Positions 1-6,515 of a stretch of DNA of 9,377 nucleotides are shown piece after piece. Both the position numbers and the translations under genes were made by a program. The notes below the pieces were generated by a model, which saw only the letters and a program-made list of their open reading frames with translations, was not told the DNA's origin and made no database searches. Source of the DNA: an uncultured Bacilli bacterium (GTDB lineage Bacteria; Bacillota_I; Bacilli_A; RF39; UBA660). Position 1 is the stretch's first letter, and each line of letters opens with the position of its first letter. The stretch is from contig CANROQ010000031.1 in NCBI GenBank assembly GCA_947632295.1, positions 1 through 9,377 of the forward strand. The letters are read 5' to 3'.

Positions 1-24
1 TGTTATTAACAAAAAGTTAAAAAG
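1..24 (+). promoter_or_regulatory. Extended -10 promoter with overlapping putative NrtR operator, pncA operon
   Basis: Positions 1-9 read TGTTATTAA, an extended -10 (TGn then TATTAA); a start site near 15-16 would leave a leader of about 23 nt. Overlapping it at 3-23 is an inverted repeat, TTATTAAC-N5-GTTAAAAA, whose 8-bp arms match at 7 of 8 positions (inner 5 perfect). The same layout, 18 of 24 bases identical, recurs at 4560-4583 before the NrtR-type regulator. The repeat would cover the -10 and start site, which fits repression. The operator role is inferred from the shared sequence and gene content. Any -35 lies outside the window. Confidence 0.6.
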
Positions 25-38
25 AAAGAGGAGACATT

Positions 39-641
39 ATGAAAGAAGATTTAAAATTTATAAAAAGTGGGTTAATAGTTGTTGATATGGTTAATGGCTT
101 TATCAATACAGGAAATATGGCTGATCCTTATATTAGACATATTATTGATGAAAATGTAAAATTAATTAATGATTTTTTACAAAAAAAATATCCAGTTATT
201 GCCTTTCGTGATTGTCATGAAAAAAAGGCGATGGAATTTAAAAGTTTTCCTGAACATTGTCTAAAGAATACTTATGAGGCTGATTTAGTTGAGGAAATAA
301 AAAAATTTGAGAAACAAATGAAAGTGTTTGAAAAAAATTCGACAAACGGAATATATGCTCAAGGATTTGTTGAATATCTTAATAATTTAAATGATGTAAG
401 TGAATTTGTCCTTACTGGTTGTTGTACTGATATATGTGTTATGCAACTAGCATTAGCGTTAAAAACATATTTCAATGCGATTAATAAAAATATTAATATC
501 GTAGTTCCAATGAATGCTGTTGAAACATATAATGCTCCAACACACCATAGAGATGAGTATAACAATTTAGCGTTTGATGTAATGAATCAAGCCGGAATTC
601 AAATTGTGGCAGAATGGAAGGTGAAAAAATATGAAAAATAG
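39..641 (+). CDS. pncA: Nicotinamidase (isochorismatase superfamily)
   Basis: PncA hydrolyses nicotinamide to nicotinate and ammonia in the cytoplasm, the first step of the salvage route encoded by this operon. The 200-residue length is usual for the family. The Asp-Lys-Cys catalytic triad can be placed at D16 (in VVDMVNGF), K99 (in FEKNSTNG) and C133 (in GCCTDICV, the TDxC signature). D58 and H60 (FRDCH) and H73 (FPEHC) fit the metal site. The start is supported by GAGGAG at 28-33, 5 nt before ATG. It is the first gene of the operon, just behind the putative NrtR operator, and its last 11 nt overlap pncB. A generic cysteine hydrolase is the alternative, but the neighbours make nicotinamidase very likely. 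Confidence 0.93.
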   Translation: MKEDLKFIKSGLIVVDMVNGFINTGNMADPYIRHIIDENVKLINDFLQKKYPVIAFRDCHEKKAMEFKSFPEHCLKNTYEADLVEEIKKFEKQMKVFEKNSTNGIYAQGFVEYLNNLNDVSEFVLTGCCTDICVMQLALALKTYFNAINKNINIVVPMNAVETYNAPTHHRDEYNNLAFDVMNQAGIQIVAEWKVKKYEK

Positions 642-2070
642 AACATTGATGACTGATGACTATGAATATACGATGGCATATACATATTTTAAAAGTCATA
701 AACAAAATGAAATTGCTTATTTTGATGTTTTCTTTAGAAATAATCCCTTTAATAGTGGTTATTCCATAAGCTGTGGTTTAGATAATATTATTGAATTTAT
801 TAAAAATTTACATTTTGATGAAAAGAGAATTGCTTATTTAAGAAAGACACATAATTTTGATGAAGATTTTTTGAATTATTTAGTAAATTTAAAGTTTACA
901 GGAGATATTTTTGCTATTCCTGATGGAACTGTAGTTTTTCCAAATGAACCAATTTTAACTGTAAAAGCTAATTTAGTCGAAGCGCAAATTATTGAAACAG
1001 CCATCTTATCATATTTTAATCATGGTAGTTTAGTTGCGACCTCAGCAAAAAGGATAACTGAAGCAGCTCAAAATCGTCCTGTTATGGAATTTGGTGCTAG
1101 AAGATGTCAAGGTGAGGCCTCTATTGAAGCATCTAAATATGCGATTATTGGTGGGTGTGCTTCGACCTCAAATGATGAAGCATCTTATATCTATGGTCTT
1201 AAAACGGCTGGCACTATGGCTCATAGTATGATCGAAGCATATGACAGTGAGGAAGAAGCATTTATTGAATATGCGAAGGCTAATCAAAATAATTGTATTT
1301 TTTTAGTTGATACTTATGATACTTTAAATAGTGGTATTCCAACTGCAATTAAAGTGGCTAAAGAATTTTTAATACCTAATGGTTATGAATTTAAAGGAAT
1401 TAGAATCGATAGTGGTGACTTGGCTTATTTATCAAAAGAGGCTAGAAAAATGTTAGATCGTGAAGGATTCATTAATACTAAAATTTGTCTTTCAAATGGT
1501 CTAGATGAAAAAACTATTACGTCTTTAATTAATCAAGGAGCAATTTTTGATAGTATAGGAGCAGGCGATAATGTAGTAGCGCCAAAAGAAAGATTTAATG
1601 CTGTTTATAAATTAGTCGCAATTCAAAATAACGAAATAGTTGAACCAAAAATTAAATTAAGTAATGATACAGCTAAAACAATAAATCCTGGTTATAAAAA
1701 AGTCTATCGTTTTTATGATAAAAAAACAGGTAATGCCCTAGGTGATGTCGTTTTATTATATGATGAAAAAATTACCAGTGATAAATATACACTTATTTGT
1801 CCTACTGATCGAAATAAAACAAAAACTATTACTAATTACACGGTTAGAGAATTACAAGTTCCAATTTTTCTTGACGGAATGTTAGTTTATGATGAGCCAA
1901 GTATTATGGAAAAAAGAGACTATTGTACACAAGAATTAGCCAAATTTTATCCAGAAATTAAAAGAATTGATAATCCACATGAATACTATGTTGATTTATC
2001 TCAAAAACTTTTAGATTTGAAAGATGAGTTAATAAAAAAATATAAAAGTAAAGTGATGGTTAAAAAATGA
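631..2070 (+). CDS. pncB: Nicotinate phosphoribosyltransferase
   Basis: This enzyme joins nicotinate and PRPP to give nicotinate mononucleotide (NaMN), coupled to ATP hydrolysis; it uses the product of PncA. The 479 residues match the Gram-positive form. Family motifs are intact: MTDDYEYTMA at residues 7-16, FDVFFRNNPF at 31-40, EFGARRCQGEAS at 153-164, GTMAHS at 194-199 (H198 is in the position of the phosphorylated active-site histidine), VDTYDTLNSG at 226-235, RIDSGDL at 258-264 and SIGAGDN at 308-314. The ATG lies inside the pncA coding end (11-nt overlap) with GGAAGGTG 7 nt upstream, so translation is probably coupled. It ends in TGA, which overlaps the next start. TGA is therefore a stop in this organism. 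Confidence 0.96.
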   Translation: MKNRTLMTDDYEYTMAYTYFKSHKQNEIAYFDVFFRNNPFNSGYSISCGLDNIIEFIKNLHFDEKRIAYLRKTHNFDEDFLNYLVNLKFTGDIFAIPDGTVVFPNEPILTVKANLVEAQIIETAILSYFNHGSLVATSAKRITEAAQNRPVMEFGARRCQGEASIEASKYAIIGGCASTSNDEASYIYGLKTAGTMAHSMIEAYDSEEEAFIEYAKANQNNCIFLVDTYDTLNSGIPTAIKVAKEFLIPNGYEFKGIRIDSGDLAYLSKEARKMLDREGFINTKICLSNGLDEKTITSLINQGAIFDSIGAGDNVVAPKERFNAVYKLVAIQNNEIVEPKIKLSNDTAKTINPGYKKVYRFYDKKTGNALGDVVLLYDEKITSDKYTLICPTDRNKTKTITNYTVRELQVPIFLDGMLVYDEPSIMEKRDYCTQELAKFYPEIKRIDNPHEYYVDLSQKLLDLKDELIKKYKSKVMVKK

Positions 2071-2660
2071 GAAAAGAAAAATTACTAGAATTAAAACAAT
2101 ATATAAATGAACTTAAAACTGTAAAAATAGAGCAAATTTTAGGTGAATCGCAATTTATTAAAGTTAATAGATTTAATTGTTTACTTAATAATCAAAAAAC
2201 TATTTTTAGGGAAGAAATTATTAAAAATAATTTGCCAGGAAGTGCCGTAATTATTTTACCAATAACTGAAGAAAATAATACGATTTTAGTAGTTGAACCT
2301 AGAGTTTTTACTGAAAAAACGGTAGGAATTGGACTGCCGGCTGGTTATATTGAAAAAGGTGAACAACCAATTGTTGCAGCAAAAAGAGAATTAGAAGAAG
2401 AAACTGGGTATGTTTCTAATAATTTAATTGAATTAACTAAGTTTTATCAAGATGAAGGATGTTCAAAAGCCTATAATATAAGTTTTATGGCTTTAAATGC
2501 TAAAAAATTAAAAAAGCAACATTTAGATGAATCAGAATTTATTCGTTATTTTGAATGTACATTTGATGAGGCTTTGGAATTAGTAGATTTAGGATATATT
2601 GAAGGAGTTAATTCAATTTTAACTTTAGAAAAAGCGAAAAAGTATGTGAAAGGAAGATAA
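2067..2660 (+). CDS. Nudix hydrolase, probable ADP-ribose pyrophosphatase
   Basis: This probably cleaves ADP-ribose (or a related nucleoside diphosphate compound) to AMP and ribose 5-phosphate, recycling the product of NAD+ breakdown. The 197-residue protein has a perfect Nudix box at residues 93-115 (G-x5-E-x7-REL-EEETGY), with the catalytic and metal-binding glutamates E108, E111 and E112 present. The N-terminal extension (1-55) and the position of the box resemble NudF/ADPRase proteins. The ATG overlaps the pncB stop as ATGA with only a weak Shine-Dalgarno, so translation is likely coupled. Placement inside an NAD salvage operon next to an NrtR regulator favours ADP-ribose as substrate, but NADH or another Nudix substrate cannot be excluded. 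B. subtilis would call this nudF; I leave the symbol open. Confidence 0.85.
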   Translation: MRKEKLLELKQYINELKTVKIEQILGESQFIKVNRFNCLLNNQKTIFREEIIKNNLPGSAVIILPITEENNTILVVEPRVFTEKTVGIGLPAGYIEKGEQPIVAAKRELEEETGYVSNNLIELTKFYQDEGCSKAYNISFMALNAKKLKKQHLDESEFIRYFECTFDEALELVDLGYIEGVNSILTLEKAKKYVKGR

Positions 2661-2662
2661 AA

Positions 2663-3421
2663 ATGAAAAAATTTGATGCATTAGAAGAAACAAAAAATAT
2701 AGTTAATTTTATAAAAGATTATTATCAAAAAAATAGTTTAGGAGGCGCTATTATAGGTATAAGTGGTGGTAAAGATTCAGCCGTTGTTGCTGCTCTTATG
2801 ACTAAAGCCTTAGGAAGCGAAAATGTTATTGGAGTAACATTACCATGTCATTCTAAGTGTGATGATGCAATTGATGCAAAATTAATAAGTGATTATTATG
2901 GTTTTAAACTTATAAATTTTAATCTCACTTCAATTTTCGATGATTTTAAATTAGAATTAAATAAATTAGGAAATTTTAATGGCCAAGAACTTTTAAATAG
3001 TGATATTAATTTAAAACCAAGACTTAGAATGGTAACTCTTTATTATTTGGCTGCTTTATATAGTGCTATAGGCAAAAAAACATATCTAGTAGCAGGTACT
3101 TCCAATAAATGTGAATTATTTGTAGGTTATTTTACTAAAGGTGGAGATTCTGTCCATGATATTGCACCAATTGCCGATTTAACGGTCGATGAAGTTATTC
3201 AAATAGGTGAGGTGTTAAAAGTTCCTAAAAAAGTATTATATAAAAAACCAAATGATGGCTTATCTAATCAAATAGATGAAGAAAAATTAGGGGTTAGTTA
3301 TAAAGCAATTGCGCAGTATATGGAAACTGAAGATAGTGTTTCAATCGATGAAGCCCAAAAAATTAAAAAACTTCATCAAAATAATTTACATAAATTTAAT
3401 ATTCCAACTTATAGAAAGTAA
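2663..3421 (+). CDS. nadE: NAD(+) synthetase, ammonia-dependent
   Basis: NadE amidates nicotinate adenine dinucleotide to NAD+ with ATP, the last step of the pathway. The 252 residues correspond to the synthetase domain alone: there is no N-terminal glutaminase domain, so it should use free ammonia, which PncA and PncC both release. The ATP-pyrophosphatase P-loop is SGGKDS at residues 34-39. The stretch NKCELFVGYFTKGGDS, then DIAPIADL, and later DEEKLGVSY are typical NadE signatures. The usual KPPSAGLW segment is varied here to KPNDGLS. It starts 2 nt after the Nudix stop, with AAGGAAG at 2650-2656 as ribosome binding site inside the previous gene. Confidence 0.95.
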   Translation: MKKFDALEETKNIVNFIKDYYQKNSLGGAIIGISGGKDSAVVAALMTKALGSENVIGVTLPCHSKCDDAIDAKLISDYYGFKLINFNLTSIFDDFKLELNKLGNFNGQELLNSDINLKPRLRMVTLYYLAALYSAIGKKTYLVAGTSNKCELFVGYFTKGGDSVHDIAPIADLTVDEVIQIGEVLKVPKKVLYKKPNDGLSNQIDEEKLGVSYKAIAQYMETEDSVSIDEAQKIKKLHQNNLHKFNIPTYRK

Positions 3422-3425
3422 TAAA

Positions 3426-3998
3426 ATGAAAATTGGAATATTCGGTGGCTGTTTTAATCCACCACATCAAATGCATAAAGATATAGCCATTAATTTATTA
3501 AAAAATAATTATTTAGATAAAGTTATTTATGTTCCAACTGGCAATTTTTATCAAAAATGCAATTTAATTAGTTATATTGATAGATATAATATGTTGAAAA
3601 TAATGCTAAAAGATGTTCAAAATGTTGAAGTATCTAATTATGAATTTGGAAATTTTAAATATACATATCAAACATTAAATCATTTTAAAGAAAAATATCC
3701 TAGTTGCGATATATATTTTATTTGTGGTAGTGATAATTTAAAAGAAATTGATGAATGGAAGGAATATGAATATATCCTAAATAATTTTAAATTATTAGTT
3801 ATAAAAAGAAATGATGAAATTGAAAATTTAATTACTAAATATAGTCAATATAAAAATAATATTATTGTTGCTAATATTCCTATAAATAATATATCATCAA
3901 CTTTGATTAGAAATAAATTAAAAGATGAAAATTTTGATTATGATAGTTTTATCGATAAAAATGTGTTAAAATATATAAAATGTAGGAAATTATATTAA
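3426..3998 (+). CDS. nadD: Nicotinate-nucleotide adenylyltransferase
   Basis: NadD transfers AMP from ATP to NaMN to make nicotinate adenine dinucleotide, the substrate of NadE. The protein is 190 residues if started at ATG 3426, where the nucleotidyltransferase fold begins directly (MKIGIFGGCFNPPH). The frame is open upstream to 3309, but that part is only the overlapping end of nadE in another frame. The second signature, ISSTLIR, lies near the C-terminus, and FICGSDNLKEIDEWKEYEYIL fits the NadD substrate-binding region. An oddity: the (H/T)xGH motif reads HQMH at residues 14-17, so the usual glycine is methionine while both histidines are kept. It starts 4 nt after nadE with a weak AGAAAG site, suggesting coupling. 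Confidence 0.9.
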   Translation: MKIGIFGGCFNPPHQMHKDIAINLLKNNYLDKVIYVPTGNFYQKCNLISYIDRYNMLKIMLKDVQNVEVSNYEFGNFKYTYQTLNHFKEKYPSCDIYFICGSDNLKEIDEWKEYEYILNNFKLLVIKRNDEIENLITKYSQYKNNIIVANIPINNISSTLIRNKLKDENFDYDSFIDKNVLKYIKCRKLY

Positions 3999-4011
3999 AG
4001 GTAGGTATCAT

Positions 4012-4488
4012 ATGGAAGAAAAAATTAGAAATATTATTAAAATATTAACAAAACAACAAAAAACTTTAGCAACTATGGAATCATGTACTGGTGGTGGAGT
4101 TAGTAACGCTATTACGAATATTGAAGGTGCTAGTGAAATTTTAAAATTTAGCGCTGTTACTTATTCAAATGAATATAAAATAAAAATGGGTGTTAATAAA
4201 GATATAATTGAAAGATATTCTGTTTATAGTAAAGAGACAGCAATTGAAATGGCTCACAATATTGCACAATTTACTAATTCAAATTATGGAATAGGCATAA
4301 CAGGAAAATTAAATCGCGTCGATAAAAATAATCCTTTTGGAGCGGATAATGTTGTCTTTATTTGTATTTATGATAAAGATACAAATAAAGATTATTTGCT
4401 AGAAATAGAAGCAATTAAGAAATCTAGAAAAGAAAATAAAGATTTAGTTATTGAAAATATTATGGATAAATTATTAGAAATAATTTAA
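4012..4488 (+). CDS. pncC: Nicotinamide-nucleotide amidase, stand-alone CinA C-terminal domain
   Basis: PncC deamidates NMN to NaMN, returning NMN (for example from NAD+-dependent DNA ligase) to the NadD-NadE route. The 158 residues form the CinA C-terminal domain alone, without the N-terminal COG1058 domain of full-length CinA. The catalytic region MESCTGGG at 22-29 gives S24 as nucleophile, and YSNEYK at 51-56 supplies the conserved Tyr and Lys. The segment YSVYSKETAIEMA at 69-81 also fits the family. The usual TGIAGP loop is replaced by TGKLNR at 97-102, so this is a divergent subfamily. AAAGGTAGGT lies just upstream of the ATG, 13 nt after nadD. The amidase role is supported by motif and operon; activity with the altered loop is inferred. 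Confidence 0.82.
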   Translation: MEEKIRNIIKILTKQQKTLATMESCTGGGVSNAITNIEGASEILKFSAVTYSNEYKIKMGVNKDIIERYSVYSKETAIEMAHNIAQFTNSNYGIGITGKLNRVDKNNPFGADNVVFICIYDKDTNKDYLLEIEAIKKSRKENKDLVIENIMDKLLEII

Positions 4489-4559
4489 TATCTAGTAGAT
4501 AAAAGTTATTAATCTATATTATTTTTTTAATAAATTATATATAAAAAATATGTTAATTG

Positions 4560-4583
4560 TGTTATAATCAAATCGATAATAAG
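4560..4583 (+). promoter_or_regulatory. Extended -10 promoter with overlapping putative NrtR operator, nrtR
   Basis: The sequence holds an extended -10, TGT followed by TATAAT (4563-4568), with no good -35 at the usual distance, and a predicted start near 4575. An inverted repeat at 4562-4582, TTATAATC-N5-GATAATAA, has 8-bp arms matching at 7 of 8 positions. It covers the -10 and the start site. It aligns at 18 of 24 positions with 1-24, before pncA. The shared architecture upstream of a regulator and of its likely target operon points to autoregulation by NrtR. The promoter is well supported by sequence; the operator is inferred. Confidence 0.65.
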
Positions 4584-4602
4584 AAAAATTTAGGAGGTAA
4601 CC

Positions 4603-5427
4603 ATGCCATATAAAAGTGAAGAAGAATTTTTAAAACATTATGATTCAAGTAAATTTGAAAAATTATCGATGACTACAGATATAATTATTTTTAGTGTATC
4701 AAATAGTCTAACTACTAATTATCGAAAATTAAATGAAAAACATTTTAGTGTATTATTAGTAAAAAGACAGGACTATCCCTTTAAAGATAAATGGTGTCTA
4801 CCTGGTGGATTTGTTAAAATGGATGAAACATTAGATGAAGCAGCCACTAGAATTTTAGCAACTGAAACTAATTTGCATAATATTTATATTGAACAATTGT
4901 ATACATTTAGTGATATTAATCGTGATCCTCGAATGCGTATTGTTAGTACAGCATATATGTCGCTTATCGATAAAAATATGTTAAATGAAAAAATACCAAA
5001 AAATGCTTCTTGGTTTAATATGAAAATATTAGAAGATGATAAAACTATTAATATTACATTTGATAATGAAATTGAAAATTTTACTGTGGTTATTAAAAAA
5101 ACATTAAAAGAATTAACGACTGATCGTTATAAATATAGTGTTGTTAAAAATGATAATTTAGCGTTTGACCATGCTTTAGTTATTGCTTCAGGTATATCAC
5201 GTTTAAAAAATAAATTAGAATATACCGATATTGTTTTTAATATGATGCCTGAATATTTTACTTTAGGAGAATTACAACAAGTTTATGAAATTATTTTAGA
5301 TAAAAAATTATTGGATCCGGCTTTTAGAAGAATAATTGCCGATAAGGTTGAGAAAACTGATAAAGTAAAAACAGGTGGAGGTCATCGACCATCAGCATTA
5401 TTTCGTTACAAGTTAAATAAAAAGTAG
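4603..5427 (+). CDS. nrtR: NrtR-type transcriptional regulator (Nudix-like sensor plus winged helix)
   Basis: NrtR proteins repress NAD biosynthesis genes and are generally released from DNA by ADP-ribose bound to their Nudix-like domain. This 274-residue protein has that domain at about 22-165, with the family segment INRDPRMRIVSTAYMSL at 105-121. A winged-helix domain follows at about 180-270, ending in the characteristic GGGHRPSALFRY at 258-269. The Nudix box (69-91) is degenerate: R83 and E88 remain, but the REUxEExGU core reads RILATETNL, so hydrolysis is unlikely. AGGAGG at 4592-4597 fixes the start. It sits 114 nt after pncC behind its own promoter. Control of the upstream operon is inferred from adjacency and the shared operator-like repeat. 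Confidence 0.88.
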   Translation: MPYKSEEEFLKHYDSSKFEKLSMTTDIIIFSVSNSLTTNYRKLNEKHFSVLLVKRQDYPFKDKWCLPGGFVKMDETLDEAATRILATETNLHNIYIEQLYTFSDINRDPRMRIVSTAYMSLIDKNMLNEKIPKNASWFNMKILEDDKTINITFDNEIENFTVVIKKTLKELTTDRYKYSVVKNDNLAFDHALVIASGISRLKNKLEYTDIVFNMMPEYFTLGELQQVYEIILDKKLLDPAFRRIIADKVEKTDKVKTGGGHRPSALFRYKLNKK

Positions 5428-5432
5428 GTAAT

Positions 5433-5455
5433 TATTGCTAGTGTTATAAGCAATA
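5433..5455 (+). terminator. Weak hairpin downstream of nrtR
   Basis: A 7-bp perfect stem, TATTGCT / AGCAATA, with a 9-nt loop begins 6 nt after the nrtR stop. It is followed only by a short TTTTA rather than a proper T-run. It may contribute to termination, but the evidence is weak. The rest of this 227-nt spacer (5428-5654) holds no credible gene, only AT-rich sequence and the promoter near its right end. Confidence 0.3.
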
Positions 5456-5605
5456 CTGATTTTACTTCGAAATAGTAATATCATAGATTGATTAATTGGT
5501 TATCATACAAATAACTATTATATTTTAAAAAATTAATAGAAATTTATTTGGTGATAATAATATTAAACTAATATATGAAAAATACATGAAATATATTTTT
5601 ATGGC

Positions 5606-5634
5606 TTGTAATTTTATTGTTAAAGCATTATAAT
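5606..5634 (+). promoter_or_regulatory. Sigma-A type promoter of the thioredoxin-like gene
   Basis: TTGTAA (5606-5611, 4 of 6 consensus), a 17-nt spacer and a perfect TATAAT (5629-5634). The predicted start site, about 5641, falls on the first base of the Shine-Dalgarno GGAGG (5641-5645), so the leader would be only about 14 nt. No copy of the putative NrtR repeat is present. Confidence 0.55.
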
Positions 5635-5654
5635 TTATATGGAGGGAGTAGATT

Positions 5655-6392
5655 ATGAAAAAAACACTTATATTTTTATTAACATTAGTTTTAGTTATAT
5701 TACCATTCAATATAAGCGCTGCTGAGAAAAAATATAATACATTAAATTTAGATCAAGCACTTACTGCGGAAGAGATTGAACATGATTTTTCTAATTACAA
5801 AGAAAATGATAATCAAGCTATTATTTATTTATTTAGAGGTCAAGGTTGTGGTTTTTGCAAAAGATTTTTGACTTTCTTAAATAGTATTATTGATGAATAT
5901 GGAAAATATTTTAAAGTTGTTTCTTATGAAGTTTGGAAAGATAGCGATAATAATGATTTGATGAATGAGGTTGCCCAATTTTTAGGAACGACAGCAGGTG
6001 GAGTACCATTTATTGTCATTGGTGATCAAGTTTTCCCAGGTTATGCTTCTGATTATGATGATGCTATTAAACAAGCTATAAAAGAACAATATGATAGTAA
6101 GAATAGTTATGATGTTATGAAAGAAATGGAAAAAGCAAAGAAACAAGCTGAAAAAGAGGCAAATGCTGGTTCTATTAGTTCTACAACTATAATTATTTAT
6201 AATTTTATTTTTATTGCAGTAGCAACAGTAGTTATTTTAGTTTTTAGTAACAGTAATAAGAATCAAACACTAGAAAAAATTGACGATTTAAAAACTGAAT
6301 TAACTAAAGAAATGAGTAAAGTTGAAAATGATGTTTCAAATACTAATAAAACTAATAAGAGTAAAAAAAGCACAACTAAGGTAGACAAATAA
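5655..6392 (+). CDS. Membrane-anchored extracellular thioredoxin-like protein
   Basis: This is probably a thiol-disulfide or disulfide-handling protein acting outside the membrane; its partner is unknown. The 245 residues start with a signal peptide (1-23, lysines then a hydrophobic run, ISAAEK near the likely cleavage site). A thioredoxin-fold domain (about 50-145) follows, with a CGFC redox motif at 65-68 and a cis-proline segment GGVPF at 116-119. Next come a charged helical stretch rich in Lys and Glu (145-170) and a single membrane helix (177-198). The tail (203-245) is coiled-coil-like, then Lys/Thr/Asn-rich. This gives an extracellular thioredoxin domain and a cytoplasmic tail if the signal is cleaved. 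GGAGG at 5641-5645 supports the start. It has its own promoter and terminator, so its neighbours do not indicate its substrate. Confidence 0.8.
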   Translation: MKKTLIFLLTLVLVILPFNISAAEKKYNTLNLDQALTAEEIEHDFSNYKENDNQAIIYLFRGQGCGFCKRFLTFLNSIIDEYGKYFKVVSYEVWKDSDNNDLMNEVAQFLGTTAGGVPFIVIGDQVFPGYASDYDDAIKQAIKEQYDSKNSYDVMKEMEKAKKQAEKEANAGSISSTTIIIYNFIFIAVATVVILVFSNSNKNQTLEKIDDLKTELTKEMSKVENDVSNTNKTNKSKKSTTKVDK

Positions 6393-6402
6393 TTTATCTA
6401 AT

Positions 6403-6440
6403 AAAAAATTCTAGTAGGAATTTCCTATTAGAATTTTTTT
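6403..6440. terminator. Rho-independent terminator, probably bidirectional
   Basis: A long hairpin starts 10 nt after the thioredoxin-like gene. The left arm 6403-6420 pairs with 6422-6439, with one G-U wobble (6414/6428) and a C/G-containing centre (TAGGAA/TTCCTA). The arm bases A6403-A6408 pair with the T-run 6434-6441, so either strand carries hairpin plus U-tract. It lies between converging genes, 75 nt from the vanY stop, and can end both transcripts. Confidence 0.88.
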
Positions 6441-6515
6441 TAGTTAAAAATATATTTAATAAAATCAAAAATCGCTAATTTATCATTAAACATAAATATT
6501 CTAAAAAGTTATTTT

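Noticed and set aside
1..38. NAD+-sensing riboswitch before pncA
   Set aside because: The visible leader is too short and unstructured, and an operator-type repeat explains the region better. Sequence further upstream is not visible.
359..705. Minus-strand frames of 68 and 70 residues over pncA/pncB
   Set aside because: They lie fully opposite well-supported genes, with no motif of their own.
2068..2070. Mollicute code with TGA as tryptophan
   Set aside because: TGA ends pncB at the expected family length and overlaps the next start, and tryptophan is TGG elsewhere.
3309..3425. Longer N-terminus for NadD
   Set aside because: It is the overlapping end of nadE read in another frame. The conserved NadD fold starts exactly at ATG 3426.
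4489..4501. Palindrome TATCTA-G-TAGATA after pncC, considered as terminator or operator
   Set aside because: A 1-nt loop cannot form a normal hairpin, the T-run (4522-4528) is 20 nt away, it lies about 60 nt upstream of the nrtR -10, and no second copy was seen.
4506..4533. TTATTAA / TTAATAA inverted repeat around a T-run
   Set aside because: It is only A-T pairs with a 14-nt loop, and the T-run lies within loop and stem rather than after it. It is probably compositional.
5525..5710. 61-residue minus-strand reading frame
   Set aside because: It is antisense to the promoter and signal peptide of the thioredoxin-like gene, has no recognisable domain, and reflects AT-rich hydrophobic codons.
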